A program made the translations under genes and the position numbers. The notes below the pieces were generated by a model. That model was not told the origin of the DNA and did not search any database. It was given only the letters and a program-made list of their open reading frames with translations. This document shows positions 47,902 through 56,283 of a stretch of 64,000 nucleotides of DNA, piece after piece; position 1 is the stretch's first letter, and each line of letters begins with the position of its first letter. This stretch comes from Aculops lycopersici. Lineage: Eukaryota; Arthropoda; Arachnida; Trombidiformes; Eriophyidae. The DNA is taken from the NCBI GenBank assembly GCA_015350385.1, contig WNKI01000004.1:3015187-3079186 (forward strand). Reading direction: 5' to 3'.

Positions 47902-49743
47902 ATGCAGCAGCAAGAGGACCTAGAGACTTTTGAGTCAGCAGCGAGAAGTGAACAGCAGCAGCAGCAGTTGCAGTCGCAATTCATTCCAACACACCTATTA
48001 CCTATTACCTCTACAACAAGAGAGCATCAATCGAACAACAATTGGCTCCAATTTACAACGGCAATAATTAACTCAACCACCAACACCGCCTCGTCAGCTA
48101 GTCAATATTTGAACCATTATACCAACAACAGTCTCTATAATAACCAGTCACTTCCGCTGCCGTTGCAGCAACAAGCGACGGCGCAACAAGCGGTGGCGGC
48201 GGCGGCCGTCGCCGCGGTTGTTGCTGCTGTTGTGAGTCGCATGGGCGGACAGGCGCAGAATATCAGTAGTAACAATAGTAATAATCTGAGCCTGACCTCA
48301 CCTGTGGTCGTGCAGCAAACACAACGGTCGCCTCATCAAGATAGTCACGGCCACAAACGGAAGTCTGTGAATCCAAGCGGCAAGGTCAAAATGAGCAATC
48401 AGCGACAGCAACAGCAGCAGTCGCCGCTCGACCTTAAGTTGGGGCAGAATACGCAGCACGAGCTAGATTTAAATAACAACACTAACATTAGCATCATCAA
48501 CATCGAGGACAACAATGACAATAAATATAACATTAATAATAGCAACACCGCCGATTGCCGACGTGAGCAACTGAGCGGCGCACTCGCCGCAATCGGTGTA
48601 CCTGAGGATTCCTGCGACAGTTTTGTCGATATAGACTTTGACAACAACCACTACCATAACAACGACAACGACGACAACGGCAACGACAACGACGACGACG
48701 ACGACGAAAGTGACGTTACTGATCGGCAGATCGATCATCACCACAACCACCTGGCGTTGGGTGGCGATGCGGCATCTGGGCCGAGCGAGTTGGATTTGAG
48801 CGATCAGCATGAAATTGGCTCGCCGAGTTCCCCATTCATCATGACACTAGACCATGTGGCCGCCAATCAGGAGGTCGAGGTGGATCATCCGATGAGCTCG
48901 ATCGATTTGAATATCAGGCAGCAGCAGCAACAGCAACATCAGCAACTAGTGCAACAACAGATACAACCAACAACGACAAGTCATCAAGTGCAAGCTAACC
49001 AGAGCAGCAGCGGGCCAAAACAGGTGTCAGGTTCTTCAAATGGAAAGGTTAATCATCAACGCGCCAACTTGGGCACCACTTCCGCTAGCGGCTCAACCTC
49101 AACCTCAACCTCAAACTCAAACTCAAACTCAAACTCAAACTCAAACTCAAACTCAAACTCAAACTCAACCCCAACCCCAACCCCAACCTCAACCTCCAAC
49201 TCAATCTCAATCTCAACCTCAACCTCATCATCGAGTTCAAAGCAGCGGCGACTCTACAAGTGTCGCCATTGTGGCTTTGCAACGGACAAGAAGGTTGAAA
49301 ATTGGCAACACATTAGGATTCACATGAGACCCGAGAGGTTGCTCTCCTGCGAATCGTGCCAATTTGTAACAGAATACAAGCACCACCTTGAATACCATCA
49401 ACGCAACCACTCGGGTTATAAGCCATTCAAATGCGACAATTGTGATTACCAGTGCGTCAATAAGTCAATGCTGAATAGTCACATGAAGAGCCACTCGTCG
49501 GTTTATCAATACCAATGCGGCGAGTGCAAGTATGCAACCAAGTATGTCCATAGTTTAAAGATGCACCTTAGGAAATATAATCACCAACCATCGCAGCTAA
49601 TGATTGATGTATATGGTAGAAAGAGGGGACCGAAGTCGACAAGTTCTCCATCGAGTCCCTCAACAAACGAGCAGCAGAAACAGCAGCAGCACCAACAATG
49701 TAGCATTTTGGATTTGCGAGTCGACTCCAAGTTGATCCAATAG
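47902..49743 (+). CDS. hb: Hunchback-like zinc-finger transcription factor lacking C-terminal finger pair
   Basis: 613 aa, single exon. Seen: Gln/Asn/Ser-rich N-terminal two thirds with a SPLDLKL motif at about residue 173, Asp/Asn/His-rich tracts, and a (Ser-X)n repeat from a hexamer array; then four C2H2 fingers at about residues 452-561 (CRHCGFATDKKVENWQHIRIH, finger 2 FVTEYKHHLEYH, finger 3 CVNKSMLNSHMKSHSSVYQY, finger 4 CKYATKYVHSLKMHLRKYNH), followed by the hunchback C-box IDVYGRKRGPKS. The finger 2-4 core and C-box match the middle finger cluster of insect Hunchback closely. Known: Hunchback is a gap-gene regulator and temporal factor in neuroblasts. Insect proteins end in two Ikaros-type fingers used for dimerisation; here the frame ends CSILDLRVDSKLIQ with none. 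AATAAA at 49882. Confidence 0.93.
   Translation: MQQQEDLETFESAARSEQQQQQLQSQFIPTHLLPITSTTREHQSNNNWLQFTTAIINSTTNTASSASQYLNHYTNNSLYNNQSLPLPLQQQATAQQAVAAAAVAAVVAAVVSRMGGQAQNISSNNSNNLSLTSPVVVQQTQRSPHQDSHGHKRKSVNPSGKVKMSNQRQQQQQSPLDLKLGQNTQHELDLNNNTNISIINIEDNNDNKYNINNSNTADCRREQLSGALAAIGVPEDSCDSFVDIDFDNNHYHNNDNDDNGNDNDDDDDESDVTDRQIDHHHNHLALGGDAASGPSELDLSDQHEIGSPSSPFIMTLDHVAANQEVEVDHPMSSIDLNIRQQQQQQHQQLVQQQIQPTTTSHQVQANQSSSGPKQVSGSSNGKVNHQRANLGTTSASGSTSTSTSNSNSNSNSNSNSNSNSNSTPTPTPTSTSNSISISTSTSSSSSKQRRLYKCRHCGFATDKKVENWQHIRIHMRPERLLSCESCQFVTEYKHHLEYHQRNHSGYKPFKCDNCDYQCVNKSMLNSHMKSHSSVYQYQCGECKYATKYVHSLKMHLRKYNHQPSQLMIDVYGRKRGPKSTSSPSSPSTNEQQKQQQHQQCSILDLRVDSKLIQ
49093..49236 (+). repeat. Hexanucleotide array inside hunchback coding sequence
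   Basis: TCAACC, TCAAAC, CCAACC and TCAATC units encode runs of Ser-Thr, Ser-Asn, Thr-Pro and Ser-Ile just before the fingers. The hexamer period keeps the frame. Confidence 0.9.
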
Positions 49744-49881
49744 ATTAGCTATACAATGCTACTACTTCATTATTATATATTTATATATTAATCAAGACAT
49801 CAAGTCTACAAATTTTCAGCACACGCTAACCTCATTATGTCACCTCACCTCACTCCAACTCAATGACCGCAGCAGAAAAGT

Positions 49882-49887
49882 AATAAA
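49882..49887 (+). terminator. Poly(A) signal AATAAA of hunchback
   Basis: 139 bases after the stop codon. The minus-strand signal of the ETFDH gene lies only 29 bases further on. Confidence 0.6.
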
Positions 49888-49915
49888 AAACTACTCATTT
49901 CAGTTGGGTCCTAAT

Positions 49916-49921
49916 TTTATT
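49916..49921 (-). terminator. Poly(A) signal AATAAA of ETFDH
   Basis: TTTATT on the plus strand, 89 bases beyond the ETFDH stop on the minus strand. Confidence 0.55.
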
Positions 49922-50009
49922 GTAGACAATTAAATTTTTGTAATAATTAAAAATAGGATTGAATGCTTTTCTCTTTCTCTCCTGCCCCAAAGGTTAGGAA
50001 AACCAACAA

Positions 50010-51875
50010 TCACATTCCATTGTAGGCTGGCCCACCTCCATTTTCAGGCGCAACCCATTGGATATTTTGGGTTGGATCCTTGATATCACAGGTCTTGCAA
50101 TGAATGCAATTGGAGGCGTTAATTTGAAGCTTCAGTGTTTCCTCTGGGCTTTCCGAAGACTTGTCGTCCGACTCAACGGGCACATACTCGTAAACTCCGG
50201 CGGGACAGTAGCGAGACTCGGGTGCCGCGTAGGTGGTCAGGTTGATTCTCTCAGGTGTTGTGTCATCTAATAATGTCAGGTGAGCTGGTTGGTCGCCCTC
50301 GTGGTTGGTGCCGGTGAGAGCAACCGACGACAAAAGATCAAATGATATCTTACCGTCGGGCTTGGGGTAATCGATTGGTTTGCACTCGCTCGCCGGCAAG
50401 AGCTTGGCGTGGTCTGGCTTGTCGCCATGCGATAGAGTCCAAGGCTCCTTGCCTCGAAAGATAAGTTGTGATATTCCACCGTAGGCTAGCATGCCGAACA
50501 AACCCAGCGGACTGTTGAATGACGGCTTAACGTTTCTCACTTTGTGTAGCTCATCCCAAACTGGACTCTTCTTTAGTCTTTGCTCGTAATCGAGTGGTTC
50601 ATAGCCATAGTCTTTCATTTCGTCCGCTTGGTGGGCATCGTAAAGCGATTCGGCGGCAACTATTCCACTCTTTAGAGCATTGTGGGTTCCCTTGATCTTG
50701 GGAACATTCAATAGACCCGCCGAGCATCCAATCATGCAGCCGCCCGGAAACGAGAGCTTCGGTATTGATTGGTATCCTCCCTCGTTTAGAGCCCTTGCCC
50801 CATAACCGATACGCTGCGATTCTGGTGATTCAAAATAATGTCGCACTGCTGGATGGAGTTTGTATCTTTGGAACTCGCGATATGGAGATAGATATGGATT
50901 TCTATAGTCTAACCCAACGACAAATCCAACTGCAATAAGGTTTTGGTCGCCCTCCTTGAGATGATATAAGAATGATCCACCATAGGTGTTCTTATCCAAT
51001 GGCCAGCCGACTGTGTGCTCAACTTGACCTGGATTGTGATGCTCGGCACTAACAGACCACAATTCCTTGATTCCAATACCATAATGCTGTGGCTCAGATT
51101 CTTTGGTGAGGTCAAATTTGCGCATCAGCTCCTTGGCAAGATGTCCACGACATCCTTCGGCAAACACCGTACACTTTGCATGCAATTCCATACCTCGTTC
51201 AAATTGAGCTTTTGGAGAGCCGTCCTTTGCAATACCAACATCGCCGGTGGCCACACCCTTTACACAGTTTGTTTTTGAATCATATAAAATCTCTTGAGCC
51301 GCATACCCGTTGTAAATCTCAACACCAAGCTCCTCTGCCTTAGCGCCCAACCACTTGACTACATGACCCAGGCGAACGATATAATTGCCGTGATTGTACA
51401 TCGGCGTTCCCTTTGGAACTGGCAAACCTATTTTGGAGTTCTCAAATAAGAACATGAGCTTATCCTTGGTAACAGGTGTCTTGATTGGACACTCGGGGTC
51501 ATCTCTCCAGTCGGGGAATAGCTCATCGATGGGATCTGTTTCAATGCAAGCTCCACTCAAAGTATGCCCGCCCACTTCGGCTGCTTTCTCTATGAGACAA
51601 ACTCGCAACTCCTTGTTATTCTGGTTGGCCAATTGTTTCAATCTTATTGCTGTAGCCAAACCAGCTGGCCCACCGCCAACGATGAGAATATCCGTCTCGT
51701 CGGCAACCCTCTCCATCTCGACATCCTTCCATCTTGGATCCTGTGATCGATCCTTGATTTTATAATGTGTTGTGGTTACAGTTCTCACTGATTGGCTAGA
51801 GCTCCATTGGCCTCTAGTGAGCGAGGTCCTAGCTGCCAATATGGGCAACTTGTTAAGCTTCAAAATAATACTCAT
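50010..51875 (-). CDS. ETFDH: Electron transfer flavoprotein-ubiquinone oxidoreductase
   Basis: 621 aa, single exon, complete; human protein 617 aa. Inner mitochondrial membrane enzyme that passes electrons from ETF (fatty-acid and amino-acid dehydrogenases) to ubiquinone. Seen: a basic, Ser-rich mitochondrial targeting region over about the first 35 residues; the FAD motif DILIVGGGPAGLATA at about 62-76; GGHTLSGACIE; and the C-terminal [4Fe-4S] region with C557 (YCPAGVYEY) and C590, C593, C596 (NCIHCKTC), the full ligand set, ending GGGPAYNGM as in other animals. Divergent from Sec62 across 813 bases and convergent with hunchback. I see no missing key residue. Confidence 0.97.
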   Translation of the reverse strand: MSIILKLNKLPILAARTSLTRGQWSSSQSVRTVTTTHYKIKDRSQDPRWKDVEMERVADETDILIVGGGPAGLATAIRLKQLANQNNKELRVCLIEKAAEVGGHTLSGACIETDPIDELFPDWRDDPECPIKTPVTKDKLMFLFENSKIGLPVPKGTPMYNHGNYIVRLGHVVKWLGAKAEELGVEIYNGYAAQEILYDSKTNCVKGVATGDVGIAKDGSPKAQFERGMELHAKCTVFAEGCRGHLAKELMRKFDLTKESEPQHYGIGIKELWSVSAEHHNPGQVEHTVGWPLDKNTYGGSFLYHLKEGDQNLIAVGFVVGLDYRNPYLSPYREFQRYKLHPAVRHYFESPESQRIGYGARALNEGGYQSIPKLSFPGGCMIGCSAGLLNVPKIKGTHNALKSGIVAAESLYDAHQADEMKDYGYEPLDYEQRLKKSPVWDELHKVRNVKPSFNSPLGLFGMLAYGGISQLIFRGKEPWTLSHGDKPDHAKLLPASECKPIDYPKPDGKISFDLLSSVALTGTNHEGDQPAHLTLLDDTTPERINLTTYAAPESRYCPAGVYEYVPVESDDKSSESPEETLKLQINASNCIHCKTCDIKDPTQNIQWVAPENGGGPAYNGM

Positions 51876-52688
51876 GTTTGTTGCTCAGTGTACATTTCTC
51901 GACATGAACAACCTTTGTTATTATAATAGTATTAGTGATCCCGAGTGGCTAATGTGCTTCAAGGTGTCTTGTCAGTTTCAAAGGTGATAAGGTTCAAGCA
52001 GAATATTGATTATGACGACAAGATTAATATCAGTATCTTGTTGCTACAGTGAAAATGAAAATAACAGAAAGCTATGCTCTCGACAATATTTTTGTTTACA
52101 CTCTGTGTGAGTGACTCAACTCTGTGCTGAATTTTTCCATGCATTTTTCCATTGATTTGTGCTTGTTGTCCTCTTGTTGCTACTACTGCTCCCGTCTATT
52201 CGCTTGCAATTCTCAGTGACAGAAGGCCGGCGATCGAGTTTGTTGCCTGAAGTGGTGCCAACAGTCCTGCACAGATAGGCGGCCCAGCGTTGTGCCGATT
52301 CTGTTGCGTACCAAAACAGCTTGACAGAAAGCCGATTGATTTCGCGAAAAATCGAGGCTAAAATGCACAGGTGATTTTGGTACTTGCCGCCTAAATGTAT
52401 AGACTATTTGGACTGCGTTGCACCATGAGCGCTGGCGTTTGTGGTAGCTAATGTGCTATGCTGCCTCATTGGCTCAAAAATTTCATGCGAGATGCGATGA
52501 CATCTACGAAATGCAACCATAGTACAAAAGTGCTGTAAAGAGATACACGTTTTTGTTCCCTCCTGAAATCGATAATTTCACCGGCTTGGAAACACACCTG
52601 CAAATAGGCCCGTTCACTTGTTGAGACACATCACCAAAATAGAGATTTTATTTAGCAAATAGTAGGGATTTAAATATATTAATTCAAG
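51876..52688. promoter_or_regulatory. Divergent promoter region ETFDH / Sec62
   Basis: 813 bases between two divergently transcribed housekeeping genes, presumably carrying both promoters. One CACTTGTTG word at about 52616. No TATA box I would rely on. Confidence 0.5.
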
Positions 52689-53546
52689 ATGGCCAGAGCA
52701 AAGGCTGCAGGAAATCACAATAACAACAATAACAACAACAACAATAGCAATCATCAAAATCTCAATCAATGCAAGAACCACAACCATGGCCACCAACACG
52801 AGCAACAAAGACAACCAGCCGAGGAGCCAACAATCACGGATTTGGACTACAAGATTGCAAAGTATCTAAAATCGAAACTGCCCGCCAAGGAGGCGATGTT
52901 TGTTGGAATCAAGAGGGTCAATTACTTTGTTGGCTCCAAGGCGGTGGATCTATTAATGGAATCTCAATGGGCATCGCAGAAGGATGATGCCATTTTTAAG
53001 GATAGAAATGATGTCGTTATATTCCTCAATGATTTGTTGCTGAAGAAATTTTATCACCGGTCAAGAAAGATAATCAAAATGGATGGGGCAAAGAAAAAGT
53101 TTAAGCTGGACATGCACAACGTACAAGTGTTTGAAGATTCAAATGAACCCTATGTATGGTTATATGAGCCAACCTCATTAACTGCCTGGCTCTTGTGCTT
53201 TGGAGCAATCTTTGTCGGTTTTGCCATTTGCCTCTTCCCCTTGTGGCCGCCAATCATTAGAACCTGGGTGTACTACCTCTGCATTGCTGGCTTGGCATTC
53301 TTATCCTCAATATTAGGCCTGGCTGTTGTGAGACATATCGTATTCTTTACCGTCTGGATGCTGTCCTTTGGAAAGGTGCAATTTTGGATCTTGCCCAACC
53401 TAACGGAGGACGTTGGCTTCATGGAATCTTTTTGGCCATTGTACGCCTTTGAGGAGGGCGGTGGCGAGATAAGCGGCGGCGGCGGCGACGGCACAGGTGA
53501 GCCAGTGGCCGCGTCCAGCGGCAGCGCAGGCATCAAGGAAGACTAA
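52689..53546 (+). CDS. Sec62: Sec62 translocation protein
   Basis: 285 aa, single exon. Part of the Sec61/Sec62/Sec63 complex in the endoplasmic reticulum membrane, used for post-translational import of short precursors and in ER-phagy. Seen: an extra N-terminal Asn/His/Gln-rich tract (residues about 9-40), the conserved cytosolic domain (DYKIAKYLKSKLPAKEAMF, then RVNYFVGSKAVDLL, then NDLLLKKFYHRS), the YVWLYEPTS motif just before the membrane, two transmembrane segments at about 165-187 and 193-216, and a conserved WILPNLTEDVGF block. The C-terminal cytosolic tail is short and Gly-rich (ends IKED) compared with the long charged tail of vertebrate SEC62. Confidence 0.94.
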   Translation: MARAKAAGNHNNNNNNNNNSNHQNLNQCKNHNHGHQHEQQRQPAEEPTITDLDYKIAKYLKSKLPAKEAMFVGIKRVNYFVGSKAVDLLMESQWASQKDDAIFKDRNDVVIFLNDLLLKKFYHRSRKIIKMDGAKKKFKLDMHNVQVFEDSNEPYVWLYEPTSLTAWLLCFGAIFVGFAICLFPLWPPIIRTWVYYLCIAGLAFLSSILGLAVVRHIVFFTVWMLSFGKVQFWILPNLTEDVGFMESFWPLYAFEEGGGEISGGGGDGTGEPVAASSGSAGIKED

Positions 53547-54313
53547 GAGGCAAGCTCAGCGTTGCGACCACCTGACTAGACATTCCATGCGACTTAACGG
53601 GACTTGCAAGTGCGTTGTTGCCGTCACCATCATCACCGCTGAAGTTGATGCTGCCATTGATGTTTACTGTTGCTAATGCTGTGGTTGTTGATATTTGCTG
53701 ATTGCCATTTCCTGCAGCCAAATGGTCGGCAAGGCGGAAGCAACACGATCTCAACTATTGCGTCGCAAACTACTGCCGGCTTCCAAACAAAATCACATCC
53801 ACTTCCAGTGAGATGACTGTAGTGGTCAACAACGGTACCAGAGGCATGAGAATAAAGACCATAACTAACTTTCCCCTTCAAATGGTTTATCGGTGGATGG
53901 GAAGACGTCTACTGAGACGAAGGCGTTAGGTTTCTCGAGTTGCGCAAACAGTGAGAGTGGTCAACATCACGGGGCTGTTTTTTGACAACTGGCAACTTAT
54001 GCAACAGCTTCAGCTCTTGGCACTTGACCATTTAAAGCCAACCTATCAGATCATCCAAATCTAGCGAGAGAAAAGGAACGAAGTCAGTCAGCAAGTGGGG
54101 AGAAAAACTATTCCAACAGAAGAATATATAGAAACTTATATATCACATACATACATACATAAATATATATAGATATATATTTATATATCGTCGTTGTTCA
54201 TCATCATTATCATACACATATAAAAATAAAACGAGAGTGATAAGAAATTCGGATTAAAGAATTGAAAATCGACCAGAATTTGATTTAAACAATATCGAGT
54301 TGAAAATATTAGA
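53547..54313. other. Spacer between Sec62 and the unknown secreted gene
   Basis: Sec62 3' UTR followed by a strongly AT-rich stretch (54120-54310) with ATAC/TATA repeats that probably holds the next promoter. No credible frame. Confidence 0.4.
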
Positions 54314-54616
54314 ATGGCAGGTGGAGTATCCGCAAAAATGAGCTTGACACCTCGCTCCTGTCTACTAGTGCTACTAAGCTTGACAATCATTGCACATATA
54401 TCGCCACCTAGATCATCCACGTCAAATCAAAAGCAAACGCTTATACTCGGCGCCTCTGCCTTCTCGATTGGTCGCTTCGGGTGGCCCGGTTTAGAGTGGC
54501 GAGAGATTATTGATTGGTGGACAAGTGGTTACTCGCGTGGAACGGTAATTGGAAAACACTACATACCCCCTTGCAAGCTATGCGATATGCCGCGAATGTT
54601 TCGCGTAGACAAGTGA
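54314..54616 (+). CDS. Small secreted protein of unknown family, possibly first exon
   Basis: 100 aa if unspliced. I do not recognise it. Seen: a hydrophobic signal-like segment from the second Met at 54338 (MSLTPRSCLLVLLSLTIIAH), then an aromatic-rich mature part (SIGRFGWPGLEWREIIDWW) and two Cys in CKLCDMP. The frame stops at TGA 54614-54616, but that stop is inside a good donor, AA|GTGAGC. If it is used and joined to the acceptor TTGCCATCAG ending at 54777, the frame stays open for about 48 more residues (RELKFRIIRRQTAVTLRV and onward) to a TAG near 54920, just before the SNX1/2 gene. Could be a peptide or small membrane/secreted factor; alternatively a chance frame. Confidence 0.45.
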   Translation: MAGGVSAKMSLTPRSCLLVLLSLTIIAHISPPRSSTSNQKQTLILGASAFSIGRFGWPGLEWREIIDWWTSGYSRGTVIGKHYIPPCKLCDMPRMFRVDK

Positions 54617-54964
54617 GCATTCGGTGTTGGTGTGTTATGCCATTGAAGGGGGCGTTAGTGTGCGGTGGTCATGGTAGTATTGGTTGCTAAATGCATACAG
54701 CTGGCGTGTAAGAAGCCATTGCAATTGCCATTGCGGTCTGTTGCTTCTGTATGGCTGTTTTCTATTTTGCCATCAGAATTTGCAGCTTTCGAGAATTGAA
54801 GTTTAGAATCATTAGAAGGCAAACTGCTGTCACCTTGCGTGTTGCGCCCATTATTGTAAATTTTACATTATATATATTAATCATATCAACTGAAGAAAGG
54901 AAGGAAGTAGTAGGGGAGCAATAGAACAATATATAATTATAATATTTAAAAAAATTTACAAAAC
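54617..54964 (+). other. Possible intron and second exon of the unknown secreted gene; SNX1/2 5' region
   Basis: Between GTGAGC at 54613 and the acceptor at about 54768-54777 lies a 165-base stretch with a pyrimidine-rich end (TTTTCTATTTTGCCATCAG). The following frame runs to a TAG near 54920. The last bases are AT-rich leader of the next gene. Confidence 0.3.
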
Positions 54965-56185
54965 ATGGATAATATGGACACAATCCCCCTCGACAATGAG
55001 GAGCCCAATTATTACTTGACAATCAAGATAACGGATGTCTCAAAAACGGGCTCCTATGTTAAGTTTACTATTGAAACACGAACAAACTTGCCCTACTTTA
55101 GATCGGAAATCTCAACTGTTGAGAGGAGATTTAGTGATTTCCTAGGGCTACGTGAGAAGTTAGTCCAGAAGCATATGGCCGATGGGCTCATCGTTCAGCC
55201 GGCACCTGAGAAGAATGCCATGGCCACGTTGCAGGCAAAGATGACCAAGGATGAGGATATATCGAGCCACAATGAGTTCTTGGAAAGAAGAAAGTGTGCC
55301 CTAGAACGTTTCTTAAATCGTATCGGTCAACATCCAGTTCTAAGAACTGACCCAGACTTTAGAGACTTCCTAGAACTCCAGGCAGAGTTACCAAAATCCA
55401 CCAGTACCTCCACTTTGAGTCGCGAAAGTATGCGAAGATTTCTTGGCCAGGTGACCGAGAGTGTAACAAAGATGGGCTACAGAATGGACGAGAGTGACAA
55501 GTGGTTCGATGAGAAAACTTTGCAATTGGACAGTCTAGATACTCAACTGAAAAAGCTTCACACCAGCATTGGTGCCTTAATTCATCATAGAAAATTACTT
55601 ACCTCAACCACGGGAGACTTTGCTCGAAGTGTTGCCATCCTTGGTAACGTGGAAGAGTATACTCCACTATCATTCGACCTGTCAAAGTTGGCCACCACCG
55701 AGGAGAAGATCGAACATATTTATGCCGAGCAGGTTAATGCTGATTTCTTTCTCATATCAGAGTTGTTGCATGATTATATTAACTGTATCGCCGCCATACG
55801 TGAAGTATTCCAACACCGTATTAAGGTGTACCAAAATTGGCAACAAAGCCAACAAACGTTGGCTAGGAAACGTGAGCAAAAGCAAAGAAACGATCTGATG
55901 GCTGGCAAGAGTGATAAGTTGAGTCAGGATATTGCCGAGTACGAGGCTCGAGTTCAACGTGGACAGGAGGAATTTGAGAAGATAAGTAAGAACATCAAGA
56001 AGGATGTTGAAAAGTTCGAATTGGATCGTGTGAAGGAATTCCAGGCAAACATGATGAAATATTTAGAGACTTTGTTGGATAGCCAGAAGAAGCTTGTTGA
56101 ATGTTGGGAAGGTTTTGCGCCCACTAGTCATGTCGAGGCCGAAAAGAGCGAGGCAGCAGCAGCTGTGGAGGAAGTCGCCGATTGA
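54965..56185 (+). CDS. Snx1: Sorting nexin 1/2 (PX-BAR)
   Basis: 406 aa, single exon. Seen: a PX domain at about residues 14-142 with ERRFSDFLGLREKL (the phosphoinositide-binding Arg and Phe), IVQPAPEKNAMATLQAKM (proline loop) and ERRKCALERFLNRI; then a BAR domain from about 165 to 395 (RRFLGQVTESVTKMGYRMDES, WFDEK, ELLHDYINCIAAIREVF). These blocks follow SNX1/SNX2. Known: SNX1/2 form the tubulating coat with SNX5/6 that recycles receptors from endosomes with retromer. The long acidic N-terminal region of vertebrate SNX1/2, which reaches retromer, is reduced here to about a dozen residues. The ATG at 54965 lies 12 bases from the PX-proximal acidic stretch; no earlier start in frame. Poly(A) signal at 56266. 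Confidence 0.94.
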   Translation: MDNMDTIPLDNEEPNYYLTIKITDVSKTGSYVKFTIETRTNLPYFRSEISTVERRFSDFLGLREKLVQKHMADGLIVQPAPEKNAMATLQAKMTKDEDISSHNEFLERRKCALERFLNRIGQHPVLRTDPDFRDFLELQAELPKSTSTSTLSRESMRRFLGQVTESVTKMGYRMDESDKWFDEKTLQLDSLDTQLKKLHTSIGALIHHRKLLTSTTGDFARSVAILGNVEEYTPLSFDLSKLATTEEKIEHIYAEQVNADFFLISELLHDYINCIAAIREVFQHRIKVYQNWQQSQQTLARKREQKQRNDLMAGKSDKLSQDIAEYEARVQRGQEEFEKISKNIKKDVEKFELDRVKEFQANMMKYLETLLDSQKKLVECWEGFAPTSHVEAEKSEAAAAVEEVAD

Positions 56186-56222
56186 TTCGGAAAATTTGAC
56201 TTAGCGATGTGTGTATTGATGA

Positions 56223-56245
56223 TTTATTATAGATCCATTTTTATT
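56223..56245 (-). terminator. Two poly(A) signals of the AF9/ENL gene
   Basis: TTTATT on the plus strand at 56240-56245 and 56223-56228, 39 and 56 bases past the minus-strand stop. They overlap the SNX1/2 3' UTR. Confidence 0.5.
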
Positions 56246-56265
56246 ATGATATAATAATTATTAAT

Positions 56266-56271
56266 AATAAA
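56266..56271 (+). terminator. Poly(A) signal AATAAA of SNX1/2
   Basis: 81 bases after the SNX1/2 stop and only 13 bases before the stop codon of the opposing AF9/ENL gene, so the SNX1/2 transcript probably overlaps the end of that coding sequence. Confidence 0.6.
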
Positions 56272-56283
56272 ACTACCCGGGGT

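Noticed and set aside
48399..49327. Minus-strand Val-rich and plus-strand Gln-Thr-rich frames inside hunchback
   Set aside because: Shadows of Asn/Asp codons and of the hexamer array in the real frame.
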